DNA from: Clostridium sulfidigenes
GTDB taxonomy: Bacteria; Bacillota; Clostridia; Clostridiales; Clostridiaceae
Direction: 5' to 3'
NCBI RefSeq assembly: GCF_000732635.1
Contig: NZ_JPMD01000027.1
Coordinates: 1 to 64,000, forward strand
DNA length: 64,000 nt
Shown here: piece by piece, positions 39,320-48,669 of the stretch
Numbering within the stretch: position 1 is the first letter of the stretch
How the letters are laid out: each line of letters begins with the position of its first letter
Position numbers and translations under genes: made by a program
Notes under the pieces: generated by a model
The model's database searches: none
Told to the model about the DNA's origin: nothing
The model's input: only the letters and a program-made list of their open reading frames with translations

Positions 39320-39427
39320 TTAGACTTCTATTCTAGTAGGATTAACTCTATTAAGGGTATCTATGTGATATGGAGATACGATAATGATGTTACAGAAAAG
39401 TAAAAGAATCAAAATGAATTTTTTCAT
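39320..39427 (-). CDS. Possible 35-residue secreted or membrane peptide
   Basis: Minus-strand ATG at 39427 follows AAAGGAGATG by 7 bp. The product begins MKKFILILLLFCNIIIVSP, a signal-like hydrophobic start with two lysines, and ends YHIDTLNRVNPTRIEV. It lies 17 bp downstream of the 336-residue membrane-anchored protein gene in the same direction. Too short for standard gene calling, but the ribosome binding site and residue pattern look genuine. No family recognised; a secreted signalling peptide or small lipidated/anchored protein is possible but unproven. Confidence 0.5.
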   Translation of the reverse strand: MKKFILILLLFCNIIIVSPYHIDTLNRVNPTRIEV

Positions 39428-39444
39428 ATAATTCATCTCCTTTT

Positions 39445-40455
39445 TCAGTAATTGCTATTTAGGTTATTATACTCCTTAGTAAAGTTTTTATACATTTTTT
39501 CTATTTTATCATAGGTTTCATTACTTGAAACATAAAGTGAGTCCATAAAATCTTCCTTTACATCCTTACTATCTCTACGAACTTTTTCAGTTAAGATAGC
39601 ATATTTGATTTCATATAAGTAGTCATTATATGAGGATACAACTTCCGTAAAATCTTTATATAGTGATGAAGAATCATCAGGTATGGACATTTGAGATAAA
39701 ACATTTTGTACTGAAGCTAATTTTTTAGAAGTATCATCTATATTAGAAATTAAAAGTTCATAGGTCATATTGCCGCTACGACATTTTAAGACATCTTCAT
39801 AGAAGTTATATTTTAAGCTATCTAAGGATATAACTAACTCTCTTAAAGTATGAATAAATTTAGTAATATCTGCTGATTTTAAATCAGATATTTTCTTTAA
39901 ATTATTAGAAGATATACAATAGTCTATAGTTGAATCAATTACTGAATACATAGGAACACCTAAATCATAATTATAATCTTTTTTTAGCTTGATTAAGTCA
40001 TAATAGTTTTCTGTAGCATCTCTGAAGGATTTTAAATTATTAGCTGCTAGCTGAATATCACTTCCATTAGGATTTTTCAGCATTGCTTCAAGTTGCTCTA
40101 TAATGAGAATATTTTCATTTATACCTTTAGATAAATTTTCATAGTTTTCTGGTGAAATTACTTCTTTAGCCGAAGGGTTTGAATTTAAATCTATAGATAT
40201 ATCTATCAAGTCAGCTTTCATTTGGGGTAAAACACTAAGAGCTTTTTCAACATCTATATTATTATCTATTAGGATTTTACAGCTATTATTAACCTTCCAT
40301 ATAGATTTCATAGTGTTAGAAATATATCTTTCTTCTTTATTAAAAGAAAACTTACTGAAAAAACCATAACTCATAAAAAACAAAATTATACCTATAATAA
40401 AAAAGCATAAATATTTCATTACTATGTTGTCTATTTTTAATTTTTTTTCACTCAC
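39445..40455 (-). CDS. Membrane-anchored helical protein, unrecognised
   Basis: 336 residues, minus strand, GTG start at 40455 after AAAGGGGGATG. One N-terminal membrane segment (YLCFFIIGIILFFMSYGFF, about residues 15-33) is followed by about 300 extracytoplasmic, largely helical residues with many Asn, Ser and Asp. No catalytic motif or known domain is visible. The fold resembles the helical sensor part of chemoreceptors in composition, yet no HAMP or signalling tail exists. It is the only minus-strand gene between 1 and 56 kb apart from the peptide downstream. Confidence 0.65.
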   Translation of the reverse strand: MSEKKLKIDNIVMKYLCFFIIGIILFFMSYGFFSKFSFNKEERYISNTMKSIWKVNNSCKILIDNNIDVEKALSVLPQMKADLIDISIDLNSNPSAKEVISPENYENLSKGINENILIIEQLEAMLKNPNGSDIQLAANNLKSFRDATENYYDLIKLKKDYNYDLGVPMYSVIDSTIDYCISSNNLKKISDLKSADITKFIHTLRELVISLDSLKYNFYEDVLKCRSGNMTYELLISNIDDTSKKLASVQNVLSQMSIPDDSSSLYKDFTEVVSSYNDYLYEIKYAILTEKVRRDSKDVKEDFMDSLYVSSNETYDKIEKMYKNFTKEYNNLNSNY

Positions 40456-40643
40456 TTACAGCATCCCCCTTTGTATTTGCAAAAAATATATTATAATTCT
40501 TTATATTAAAGTTAAAACTAAAATATTCGTAGTTATTAACATTTATTTAATTAAAATATTTTTGTTCTAAAAATTAAAATTTATATTACAAATAGAAGTA
40601 TTGGTGTATAATTAAAATAGTATTATCGATAGGTGGTGACTAT
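40456..40643. other. Divergent intergenic region before cdaA
   Basis: About 190 bp that must carry the promoters for both the minus-strand gene at 40455 and cdaA at 40644. A TATAAT at 40607-40612 is a likely -10 for cdaA, with a poor TATTAC -35 at 17 bp. No palindrome or riboswitch stands out. Confidence 0.4.
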
Positions 40644-41492
40644 ATGGAAAGCTTTAATGCACTCATAAATATTTTTAAGGGAATGACTATATTTTCTCTA
40701 ATTGACATTATTGTAGTTTCTTTTATATTTTATAAAGGTTATACATTAATAAAAGAGACAAGAGCAGAACAATTATTAAAAGGAATTGTACTTATATTTT
40801 TATTAATACCAGTAAGTGATGTTTTAAACTTAACAACCCTAAATTGGATATTAGAGAATACTTTAACAATTAGTGTTATTTCTATTATAATTATATTTCA
40901 GCCTGAAATTAGAAAGGCTTTAGAACATATTGGAAGAACTTCTTTTGTAGATAAAATAATTTATGAAGATGAAGAAGTTATGAAGAGTGTGGTTAATGAA
41001 ATAGTAGATGCTGTGGAAGTATTGGCTGAAGATAGAGTTGGAGCACTTATAATAATAGAACAAAAGACTGGTCTTGGAGATATTATAAACACGGGAACTA
41101 AAATAAATGGTGATGTATCTTCAGCATTGCTACAAAATATTTTTGTTGTAAATACTCCACTTCACGATGGTGCCACTATCATAAGGAATGATAAGGTTGT
41201 AGCATCAGGTTGCTTTTTACCCCTTACCAATGATGATAAGTTAAATAAACAGTTAGGCACAAGGCACAGGGCTGGAATAGGAGTTACAGAGGTAGCAGAC
41301 TGTATAACTATTATAGTTTCAGAAGAAACGGGGGTAATTTCTTTAGCTATAAATGGAAGATTACTTAGAAATTACGATAAAGATAAGCTAAGAAATGTAC
41401 TACTTAAAATAATGAAGAGTAGACAAAATAGAAAAGAATCATTTAAAGAGAGGGTAAAGCTATGGATAAGCAAAAAAGACAAGACATCATAA
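40644..41492 (+). CDS. cdaA: Diadenylate cyclase CdaA
   Basis: 282 residues. Makes cyclic di-AMP from two ATP at the membrane. Three membrane helices occupy about residues 16-85 and are followed by the DAC domain. The catalytic motifs are intact: DGA at 175-177 (TPLHDGATII) and RHR at 207-209 (QLGTRHRAGIG). Its gene overlaps the regulator cdaR by 31 bp, implying coupled translation. RBS GGTGGTGA. Confidence 0.96.
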   Translation: MESFNALINIFKGMTIFSLIDIIVVSFIFYKGYTLIKETRAEQLLKGIVLIFLLIPVSDVLNLTTLNWILENTLTISVISIIIIFQPEIRKALEHIGRTSFVDKIIYEDEEVMKSVVNEIVDAVEVLAEDRVGALIIIEQKTGLGDIINTGTKINGDVSSALLQNIFVVNTPLHDGATIIRNDKVVASGCFLPLTNDDKLNKQLGTRHRAGIGVTEVADCITIIVSEETGVISLAINGRLLRNYDKDKLRNVLLKIMKSRQNRKESFKERVKLWISKKDKTS

Positions 41493-42700
41493 TAAGAATT
41501 TGTTGTGTAATAGCAGCACTAGTATTGTGGATGTATATTCGTAGTAGCGAAGACCCTGTAACTACTAGTGTAATAAAATATGTACCGGTAAAGATACTAA
41601 ATGAAGATACTCTTGCAGATAGAGATTTAGTACTAATACCAAATCAAGATTTTTATATAAATTTAACAGTAAAGGCTCCGGCATCTACAATTAAAGATTT
41701 AGATAAAAAAGAGTTTAGTCTAGTAGCAGACCTTCAAGGGTATGCACTAACCCCGGGAGAAAATAAAGTTCAAGTTAAAGTAAAAGAAGCAATTCCTGGA
41801 GTTTCTGTTGTAAACTCTGATGGTCTTTTAATGAAAGTAGATGTGGATACTTTAGCAGATAAATATGTAAATGTAACATCTGGAATTGTAGGTGAAGTAG
41901 CTGAGGGATATTATAATGATGATTCTGTAATATCACCTAATTCTGTAAAAATTTCAGGACCACAAAGATATTTAGATCAAGTGGTAGGAGCAGTAGCTCA
42001 AGTAGATATAACTAATGCAAGCACTGATATAGATAAAAACTGTAAGGTTACTTTAGTAGATTCAGACGAAAGAGAAATTACTGGACTATCTATATATCCA
42101 GAATATGTACAGGTGAAAATCCAGGTGAAAAAAGGAAAGTATTTGGGGATAAATGTACAGACTACTGGCACAGCAGTACCAGGAGTAACTATAGTAAGTA
42201 CGGAAGCAGCACCAAAGAGTATAGAGGTAGCTGGTGTAAGTGAAATAATAGATAACATAAAAAGCATTAATACAGAACCTATAAATATTAGTAATATAAC
42301 TGAAAGCACTACGGTAGATGCAAATCTAATAATGCCGGAAGGTGTACACAGTGTAAATAATGAGAAAACTGTAAAAGTTAAAATTACAGTTAAGAAATTT
42401 AGTGAAAAGACTTTAAGTATACCAATAGACTATACTAATTTGGGAGAAAAACTTACACTAGAAAACTCAACTCCAACATTAAAGTTAATTATCACAGGAG
42501 AAGAGAGTGAACTAAGTAAAATCAGTGAAGATAAACTTAAGGCTACAGTAGATTTAAAAAGTTTAACAGAAGGCTCCCATGAAGTTAAGATACAATTAGC
42601 AGGAGTACCAAATACAGTACAAGTTAAGAGCCAAACACCTGAAAATATAACTATAACCATAAAAGCCAAAACAGAGGAGACAGGTAATAATGACGGTTAA
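41462..42700 (+). CDS. cdaR: CdaA regulatory protein CdaR (YbbR repeats)
   Basis: 412 residues. An N-terminal membrane anchor (IIIRICCVIAALVLWMYI, about 9-27) is followed by extracytoplasmic YbbR repeats, of which about four can be seen, with recurring segments such as LNLTVKAPASTIKDLDKKEF-like and NITIKAKTEETG at the end. CdaR binds CdaA through the membrane and tunes c-di-AMP output. The last 11 bases overlap the following gene. Confidence 0.93.
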   Translation: MDKQKRQDIIIRICCVIAALVLWMYIRSSEDPVTTSVIKYVPVKILNEDTLADRDLVLIPNQDFYINLTVKAPASTIKDLDKKEFSLVADLQGYALTPGENKVQVKVKEAIPGVSVVNSDGLLMKVDVDTLADKYVNVTSGIVGEVAEGYYNDDSVISPNSVKISGPQRYLDQVVGAVAQVDITNASTDIDKNCKVTLVDSDEREITGLSIYPEYVQVKIQVKKGKYLGINVQTTGTAVPGVTIVSTEAAPKSIEVAGVSEIIDNIKSINTEPINISNITESTTVDANLIMPEGVHSVNNEKTVKVKITVKKFSEKTLSIPIDYTNLGEKLTLENSTPTLKLIITGEESELSKISEDKLKATVDLKSLTEGSHEVKIQLAGVPNTVQVKSQTPENITITIKAKTEETGNNDG

Positions 42701-44291
42701 GATAAATAATTTAGTTTTAGGAATAAATGAAGATAGTTTAGCCACCTTAAAATCAAAGGTGGCTAATAAACTTAGAATAAAAGAAAGTGATTTCAAATCC
42801 TTTAAGATTACTAAGGAATCTATAGATGCTAGAAAAAAATCAGAAATAAAAATAAATTATGCTGTAGAAATAGAATGTGATAATGAAGCTAAAGTAATAG
42901 CTAGAGTAAATAGTAATGATGTTAAATTAGGCGGAGATAATTATAAAGCTGATTTTGAAATTGGAACAAAGAAGCTAGAGAATAGACCTATAGTAGTAGG
43001 AATGGGACCAGCAGGGCTATTTGCAGGACTTCTTTTAGCTGAAAAGGGATATCACCCTCTTATAATTGAGAGAGGTGAAGATGTAGACAGTAGAACTAGA
43101 ACTATAGATGGTTTTTGGAATAATAGGATACTTAATACAGAAAGCAATGTTCAATTTGGAGAAGGTGGAGCTGGGACTTTTTCAGATGGAAAGCTAACAA
43201 CTAGAATTAAAGATCATAGATGTGGATATATTCTAGAAAAGCTTGTTTTAGCAGGTGCACCAGAAGAAATTACATATATGGGGAAGCCTCATATCGGAAC
43301 AGATATATTAAAAAATGTAGTGAAAAATATAAGAGAAAAAATTAAGGAATATGGTGGAGAAGTAAGATTTTCATCTAAGCTTGAAGATATATCAATAAGA
43401 AATGGTAAAATTTCTGAGATAGTAGTAGAAGGTGAACATATACCTTGTGATAATCTTATACTTGCTACAGGTCATAGTGCTAGAGATACTTATGAAATGC
43501 TATTTTCAAAAGGTGTTTCTATATCACCAAAACCCTTTGCTGTTGGTTTTAGAGTTGAACATTTACAGCATATGATAGATGAAAATCAATATGGTAAATA
43601 TGCAACTCATCCAAAACTAAGGGCTGCAGATTATAAACTAACCTATACGAGTAATAAACTATCTAGATCTGTATACAGTTTTTGTATGTGTCCAGGTGGT
43701 CAGGTAGTAGCTTCAGCATCTGAAGAAAATACTGTAGTAGTGAATGGTATGAGTAATTATAAGCGAGATGGGATAAATGCTAATTCTGCTTTAGTAGTAT
43801 CAGTAGACCCTAGTGACTTTGAAGGAAATACCCCATTAGGGGGAATTGCTTTTCAAAGACGTTATGAAGCTTTAGCTTATGAAGTTGGAGGAAGAAATTA
43901 TAACGCCCCTGTCCAGCTTGTAAAAGATTTTTTAAATGACAAAGTATCAAAGAATTTTGGAAGGGTGAAACCAACATATACTCCAGGAACTGAATTTGTA
44001 GATTTAAAAAGCTGTGCACCAAATTTTGTTGTAGATGCTATAAAAGAAGCATTACCTGTATTTGATAGGAAAATACCAGGGTATGCAGGAGAAGATGCAA
44101 TATTAACAGGTATGGAAACAAGGACGTCTGCCCCTGTAAAAATAAATAGAAATGAAAATTATGAAAGTGTTAATGTTAGAGGATTGTATCCAACGGGTGA
44201 AGGTGCAGGATATGCAGGTGGAATTGTATCAGCAGCAGTAGATGGACTTAGAGTGGCAGAACAGATTATCACAGAATATTCACCAAAATAA
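42690..44291 (+). CDS. FAD-dependent oxidoreductase (COG2509-type)
   Basis: 533 residues. An N-terminal domain of about 95 residues (KINNLVLGINEDSLATLKSK) precedes a FAD-binding Rossmann fold with PIVVGMGPAGLFAGLLLAEK at about 103-122. NVQFGEGGAGTFSDGKLTT and ILATGHSARDTYEML are further family blocks, and the C-terminus closes the FAD site with GLYPTGEGAGYAGGIVSAA. Members are uncharacterised flavoproteins often found beside cdaR/glmM in clostridia. The substrate is unknown. Confidence 0.85.
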   Translation: MTVKINNLVLGINEDSLATLKSKVANKLRIKESDFKSFKITKESIDARKKSEIKINYAVEIECDNEAKVIARVNSNDVKLGGDNYKADFEIGTKKLENRPIVVGMGPAGLFAGLLLAEKGYHPLIIERGEDVDSRTRTIDGFWNNRILNTESNVQFGEGGAGTFSDGKLTTRIKDHRCGYILEKLVLAGAPEEITYMGKPHIGTDILKNVVKNIREKIKEYGGEVRFSSKLEDISIRNGKISEIVVEGEHIPCDNLILATGHSARDTYEMLFSKGVSISPKPFAVGFRVEHLQHMIDENQYGKYATHPKLRAADYKLTYTSNKLSRSVYSFCMCPGGQVVASASEENTVVVNGMSNYKRDGINANSALVVSVDPSDFEGNTPLGGIAFQRRYEALAYEVGGRNYNAPVQLVKDFLNDKVSKNFGRVKPTYTPGTEFVDLKSCAPNFVVDAIKEALPVFDRKIPGYAGEDAILTGMETRTSAPVKINRNENYESVNVRGLYPTGEGAGYAGGIVSAAVDGLRVAEQIITEYSPK

Positions 44292-44384
44292 AACAAATAG
44301 AAACTTGATATTTATATTATCCATTGATAATATAATATTTAAGAAGATTATTTTATCCATTCTTCTTTTCTTTAATCCGATGAC

Positions 44385-44640
44385 TACCAGCTCTAATACT
44401 CCCATCTTTTTCAAAGTGGGAGTAAAGAGCTGCTACGTCCCTGGATAACGATTTCTAACCTTCAGAGGAAAAACCTCTGAAGCAAAAAACTCTGTTAATG
44501 GGGATATGAGTTTGCAGCAAGAAGTAAAGATAGGATTTAGGATAAACAGATTTCTTAGAGCCTTTGCTCATTAGAGATTGTTATCCTTTAGGATAAATTT
44601 TGCTAAGATTTAGAAATATATAAATTTTATATACTTCTAA
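44385..44640. repeat. Structured non-coding element, possible IS200/IS605-type remnant
   Basis: In the 402-bp gap before buk there is a chain of hairpins. AGCTCT-x-ACTCCC with GGGAGT-x-AGAGCT (44390-44434) is a composite stem; TTCAGAGG/CCTCTGAA (about 44460-44480) is perfect; and TTTAGAAATATATAA pairs with TTATATACTTCTAAA (about 44610-44640). GGATAAC near 44442 is complementary to GTTATCC near 44580. On the minus strand a 29-codon frame resembling RDVAALYSHFEKDGS ends near 44347. From memory, similar short sequences recur at IS605-family ends in Clostridium. I cannot verify this here. A regulatory RNA ahead of buk is the alternative. Confidence 0.35.
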
Positions 44641-44693
44641 ATCTAATGCAAAAAAATTAAAGCTAATATAAATATTTATGTGGAGGTATAGTG

Positions 44694-45785
44694 ATGAGGG
44701 AAAATAAGCAAGTATTAGTGATTAATCCAGGATCGACATCTACGAAAATAGCTGTATTTTTGGGGGAGGAATGTATAGCCTCAGCTAGTTTATCTCACAG
44801 TGCAGAGGAAGTGAAAAAGTATTCTCATATATGTCAACAAAAGGACATGAGAACGGAAGTCATATATAATTGGCTTAATGAAAACGATTATTCACTTGAA
44901 AAGTTTCATGCTGTGGTAGGTAGAGGTGGACTTTTAAGACCTATGCCAGGAGGGACTTATAAGATAACTTACAAGATGTTAGACGACCTTATTGTTGGGT
45001 TTCAAGGACAGCATGCTTCAAATTTAGGTGGAGTTATTGCCTATGAAATTGCAGAGAAAGCAGGAATACCATCTTATATAGTAGATCCTGTTGCTGTTGA
45101 TGAAGTTGACGAAGTAACAAGAATATCAGGCATGGAAGATATATCTAGGCGTTCTCTTGTGCATGCTTTAAACATTAAAGCTGTAGTAAGAAAAGTATGT
45201 GCTGATAAAAACTTAGATTTTGAGAAAAGTAATTTCGTAGTAGCACATATAGGTGGAGGAATAACTGTATCACCAGTGAGAGGTGGCAGAATAATTGATT
45301 GCAACAATGCAAATGAAGATGGACCTTTCTCACCAGAAAGAACAGGAGGTCTTCCAGTAGGAGATTTAGTGAAGCTTGCCTTTAGTAATAAGTATACAAT
45401 GCAAGAATTAAAAAACAAAATTACAAGAGAAGGTGGATTAGTAGCTTATCTTGGAACTAATGACGGAAGAGAAGTTGATAGACGTATCGATGAAGGCGAT
45501 AAAAAAGCAGAATTGATATTAAGAGCTATGGCATATCAACTTAGTAAAGAAATAGGTGGAATGGCTACTGCACTATGTGGTAACATTGATGCTATAATTT
45601 TAACTGGTGGAATAGCTTATAATAAAAGAGTTACAAACTGGATTACTGAAGATGTAAAATTTATTGCACCTGTAGAAATTGTACCAGGTGAAAATGAAAT
45701 GTTAGCCCTTGCAGAAGGAGCATTGAGGGTATTAAATGGTGAAGAAACACCAAAGATATATGACGATGAAGTTAAATTTGATTAA
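44694..45785 (+). CDS. buk: Butyrate kinase
   Basis: 363 residues of the acetokinase family (ASKHA fold): [34 protein letters not shown], and IILTGGIAYNKRV are the phosphate-binding blocks. It converts butyryl (or branched acyl) phosphate and ADP to the acid and ATP. ATG 44694 is 6 bp from GGAGGT; GTG 44691 is an alternative. First of two kinase genes flanking ptb; this one shares the motifs of the second but is clearly diverged in the N-terminal and C-terminal parts. Confidence 0.94.
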   Translation: MRENKQVLVINPGSTSTKIAVFLGEECIASASLSHSAEEVKKYSHICQQKDMRTEVIYNWLNENDYSLEKFHAVVGRGGLLRPMPGGTYKITYKMLDDLIVGFQGQHASNLGGVIAYEIAEKAGIPSYIVDPVAVDEVDEVTRISGMEDISRRSLVHALNIKAVVRKVCADKNLDFEKSNFVVAHIGGGITVSPVRGGRIIDCNNANEDGPFSPERTGGLPVGDLVKLAFSNKYTMQELKNKITREGGLVAYLGTNDGREVDRRIDEGDKKAELILRAMAYQLSKEIGGMATALCGNIDAIILTGGIAYNKRVTNWITEDVKFIAPVEIVPGENEMLALAEGALRVLNGEETPKIYDDEVKFD

Positions 45786-45803
45786 CATTTGGGGGGAATC
45801 ATA

Positions 45804-46706
45804 ATGATTAAAACATTTGATGAGGTAATTTCTAAGGTTAAATCTCAATCAATGAAGAAAGTAGCAGTAGCAGTAGCACAAGATGAACCAGTACTTGAAG
45901 CTATAAGAGATGCTAAAAAAAATGGCATTGCTGATGCTATCTTAGTTGGAGATAAGGAAGAAATAATAAAAATTGCAGAAACAATTGGAATGAACATAGA
46001 TGAGTATGAAATTATAGATGAGAAAGATGTAAACAAGGCATCTATAGAAACTGTTAAACTTGTATCTTCAGGTAGAGCAGACATGATGATGAAGGGTTTA
46101 GTTGATACAGCTACTTTCTTAAGAGCAGTACTTAATAAAGAAGTAGGACTTAGAACAGGAAAACAGATGTCACACATTGCAATATTCGAAGTTCCTGGCT
46201 ATGATAGATTATTATTTGTAACAGATGCAGCTTTTAATATGTATCCAGAACTTAAAGAAAAGATAGATATTATAAAAAATGCAGTTCAAGTAGCTCATGC
46301 TCTTGAGAATAACATGCCAAAGGTAGCGCCAATTTGTGCAGTTGAGGTTGTAAACCCTAGTATGCCAGCTACACTGGATGCTGCAAACCTTTCCAAAATG
46401 AATGAGAGAGGTCAAATTAAAGGTTGTATAATTGATGGACCATTGGCTCTTGACAATGCACTTTCAAAAGAAGCCGCAGCACACAAAAAAATATCAGGTC
46501 CAGTAGCGGGAGAGGCTGATATATTATTAATGGCAAATATAGAAGCAGGAAATGCTGTTTATAAATGCTTAACATATACTACAGAATCTAAGAATGGTGG
46601 ATTATTAATGGGAGCAGCAGCACCAGTTATAGTAACATCAAGAGCAGATTCACCAGAGACAAAAATGAATTCTATTGCCCTTGCATCATTAGTAGCAGGA
46701 AGATAA
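45804..46706 (+). CDS. ptb: Phosphate butyryltransferase
   Basis: 300 residues, the usual length, from ATG 45804 (the earlier in-frame TTG at 45789 is before the GGGGGAA site). Converts butyryl-CoA and phosphate to butyryl phosphate. Family segments are [40 protein letters not shown] and [19 protein letters not shown]. Lying between two kinase genes, it likely serves both for straight- and branched-chain acyl-CoA. Confidence 0.94.
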   Translation: MIKTFDEVISKVKSQSMKKVAVAVAQDEPVLEAIRDAKKNGIADAILVGDKEEIIKIAETIGMNIDEYEIIDEKDVNKASIETVKLVSSGRADMMMKGLVDTATFLRAVLNKEVGLRTGKQMSHIAIFEVPGYDRLLFVTDAAFNMYPELKEKIDIIKNAVQVAHALENNMPKVAPICAVEVVNPSMPATLDAANLSKMNERGQIKGCIIDGPLALDNALSKEAAAHKKISGPVAGEADILLMANIEAGNAVYKCLTYTTESKNGGLLMGAAAPVIVTSRADSPETKMNSIALASLVAGR

Positions 46707-46720
46707 TAAGGAGGAAGAAA

Positions 46721-47791
46721 ATGGGACATAAACAATTGATAATCAATCCAGGTTCAACATCAACAAAGATAGGTGTATATGATGATGAAAATCCTATATT
46801 AGTTGAAACTTTAAGACATTCAGCAGAAGAAATAGGTAAATACAAAGAAATATATGACCAATTAGAATTTAGAAAAGAAGTAATATTACAAGTACTAAAA
46901 GAAAAAGGCTTCGATATAAAAGAATTATCAGGAGTAGTAGGTAGAGGTGGACTCTTAAAACCTATCGAAGGTGGAACTTATAGTGTAAATGATGCTATGA
47001 TTAAGGATTTAAAACAAGGAGTTTTAGGACAACATGCCTCTAATCTAGGTGGAATAATAGCCCATGAAATAGCAACAGAAATAAATGTACCGTCTTTTAT
47101 AGTAGATCCAGTTGTAGTTGATGAGTTAGAAGATGTGGCTAGAATATCTGGTATGCCAGAAATTGATAGAAAGAGTATATTCCATGCCTTAAATCAAAAG
47201 GCTGTAGCAAAGAGATATGCTAAAGAAACAAATACTTCTTATGAGGAGCTAAACCTTATAGTAGCTCATATGGGTGGAGGAATATCAGTAGGAGCTCATA
47301 AACAAGGAAGAGTTGTAGATGTAAACAATGCACTAGATGGAGAAGGCCCATTCTCACCTGAAAGAAGTGGAGGACTTCCAGTAGGAGATTTAGTTAAACT
47401 TTGCTTTAGTGGAAAATATACCATGGATGAAATAAAGAAAAAGATAAACGGTAAAGGTGGAATAGTAGGTTATCTACAAACTAATGATGCTAAACTTGTT
47501 GGAGACAGAGTAGCAGAAGGAGATAATGAAGCTAAATTAATATTTGATGCTATGGCATATCAAGTAGCTAAAGAGATAGGAAGATGTGCTACAGTATTAC
47601 AAGGAAAAGTTGATGCAATATTACTAACTGGTGGAATTGCATACGGAAAATATATAGTAGAATACATTAAAGAAAGAGTAGAATTTATATCACAAGTAGT
47701 TGTTTATCCAGGTGAAGATGAATTACTTGCCTTAGCAGAAGGTGGACTAAGAGTATTAACAGGTCAAGAAGCTGCTAAGGAATATAAATAG
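46721..47791 (+). CDS. buk: Butyrate kinase, second copy
   Basis: 356 residues, with [39 protein letters not shown] and [11 protein letters not shown] in the same places as the first copy. AGGAGGAAG precedes the ATG. The two copies are far from identical, so this is an old duplication and probably a functional division, for example butyrate versus isobutyrate/isovalerate. That division is inference. Confidence 0.94.
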   Translation: MGHKQLIINPGSTSTKIGVYDDENPILVETLRHSAEEIGKYKEIYDQLEFRKEVILQVLKEKGFDIKELSGVVGRGGLLKPIEGGTYSVNDAMIKDLKQGVLGQHASNLGGIIAHEIATEINVPSFIVDPVVVDELEDVARISGMPEIDRKSIFHALNQKAVAKRYAKETNTSYEELNLIVAHMGGGISVGAHKQGRVVDVNNALDGEGPFSPERSGGLPVGDLVKLCFSGKYTMDEIKKKINGKGGIVGYLQTNDAKLVGDRVAEGDNEAKLIFDAMAYQVAKEIGRCATVLQGKVDAILLTGGIAYGKYIVEYIKERVEFISQVVVYPGEDELLALAEGGLRVLTGQEAAKEYK

Positions 47792-47800
47792 GGTGAAGCT

Positions 47801-48478
47801 ATGAGTAGAATAAGGGTTTTTACAGGTCACTTTGGAAGTGGAAAGACAGAAATAGCAATAAATTATGCAATTAAGTTAGCTAAAGAAGGGAAAAAAGTAG
47901 CCCTTGTAGATTTAGATATAGTAAATCCATATTTTTGTATTAGAGATCTTACACAGGAACTTAAGGAAAAATATAATATAAAGGTTATTTCTTCAAATCC
48001 TGAGTATGTTAATGCTGAACTTATGGTAGTACCAGCAGAGGTTAGAAGTGTATTTAACGATAAAAGTTATGAGGTAATTTTTGATATTGGAGGAGATGAT
48101 TCAGGAGCAATAGCTCTTGGTCAATATAACAAACATTTTAGAGAAGAACCTTATGATATGTACTTTGTGATAAATGGTAATAGACCATTTACATCTAATG
48201 ACAAAGATACTATAGAGTTTCTTAGAGATATAGAAAGAGCTTCAAGATTAAAAGTGACTCATCTAATATCTAATACAAACTTATCATATGAAACTACAAA
48301 GGAACATATAATTAAAGGGGATATGGAAATAGCAGAGATTTCTAAAGAGTTAGATATTCCTCATGCCTATACTGTATGTTCTGAAGAACTTGTAAATGAA
48401 GTGGAAGGTAAGGTTTCAGGAAAGATATTCCCGATTCACATATATATGTTGCCACCATGGAGAAAAGATTTAATTTAG
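47801..48478 (+). CDS. P-loop ATPase of the MinD/CobQ-like superfamily
   Basis: 225 residues. VFTGHFGSGKTEIAINYA is a Walker A region with GSGKTE and KKVALVDLDIVNPYF is the switch/deviant Walker region. A later FDIGGDDSGAIALGQYN replaces the standard DxxG. Starts 9 bp after buk, so it belongs to that transcript, and the 2-oxoacid oxidoreductase genes follow. It may help mature or activate the Fe-S enzyme complex next door, but nothing in the sequence proves this. Confidence 0.75.
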   Translation: MSRIRVFTGHFGSGKTEIAINYAIKLAKEGKKVALVDLDIVNPYFCIRDLTQELKEKYNIKVISSNPEYVNAELMVVPAEVRSVFNDKSYEVIFDIGGDDSGAIALGQYNKHFREEPYDMYFVINGNRPFTSNDKDTIEFLRDIERASRLKVTHLISNTNLSYETTKEHIIKGDMEIAEISKELDIPHAYTVCSEELVNEVEGKVSGKIFPIHIYMLPPWRKDLI

Positions 48479-48497
48479 CACTAATTATTAGTGCTAA
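48475..48497. promoter_or_regulatory. Palindrome TTAGCACTAA/TTAGTGCTAA before the kor promoter
   Basis: A perfect 10-bp inverted repeat with a 3-bp centre begins inside the ATPase stop codon and ends just before the TTGACA of the kor promoter. No U-tract follows, so it is not a standard terminator. The half-sites TTAGCACT/AGTGCTAA equal those of the HrcA CIRCE operator but the spacing is 7 rather than 11. Confidence 0.45.
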
Positions 48498-48498
48498 G

Positions 48499-48596
48499 TT
48501 GACATCTTGTACTAAAAAGTGATAAATTATATATATGTAAACGTATTTAGTTATTATCCTTAGGGATATGGGATAATAAAATGTAAACGTATTACA
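48499..48596 (+). promoter_or_regulatory. kor operon promoter and cre-like direct repeats
   Basis: TTGACA (48499-48504) is followed at 16-18 bp by a weak -10 (GATAAA/ATAAAT). Downstream, TGTAAACGTATT occurs twice (48536-48547 and 48582-48593); the second extends to TGTAAACGTATTACA and resembles a catabolite-responsive element. Between them ATTATCC and GGATAAT form an inverted repeat (about 48552-48578). This suggests carbon-catabolite or redox control of the operon. Confidence 0.45.
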
Positions 48597-48669
48597 ACTT
48601 GAGTGTAGGTCATAAACAATATATAGTAGATAAAATATTCTAAACTTTCTATATAAGGAGGTAAGTATT

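Noticed and set aside
44242-44448. Plus-strand open frame of about 68 codons after the FAD gene
   Set aside because: It begins inside the end of the FAD protein in another frame, has no ribosome binding site and runs through the strong hairpin, so it is not a gene.
48475-48497. Intrinsic terminator after the P-loop ATPase
   Set aside because: The hairpin lacks a U-tract and is followed immediately by a TTGACA promoter box, so an operator is more likely than a terminator.
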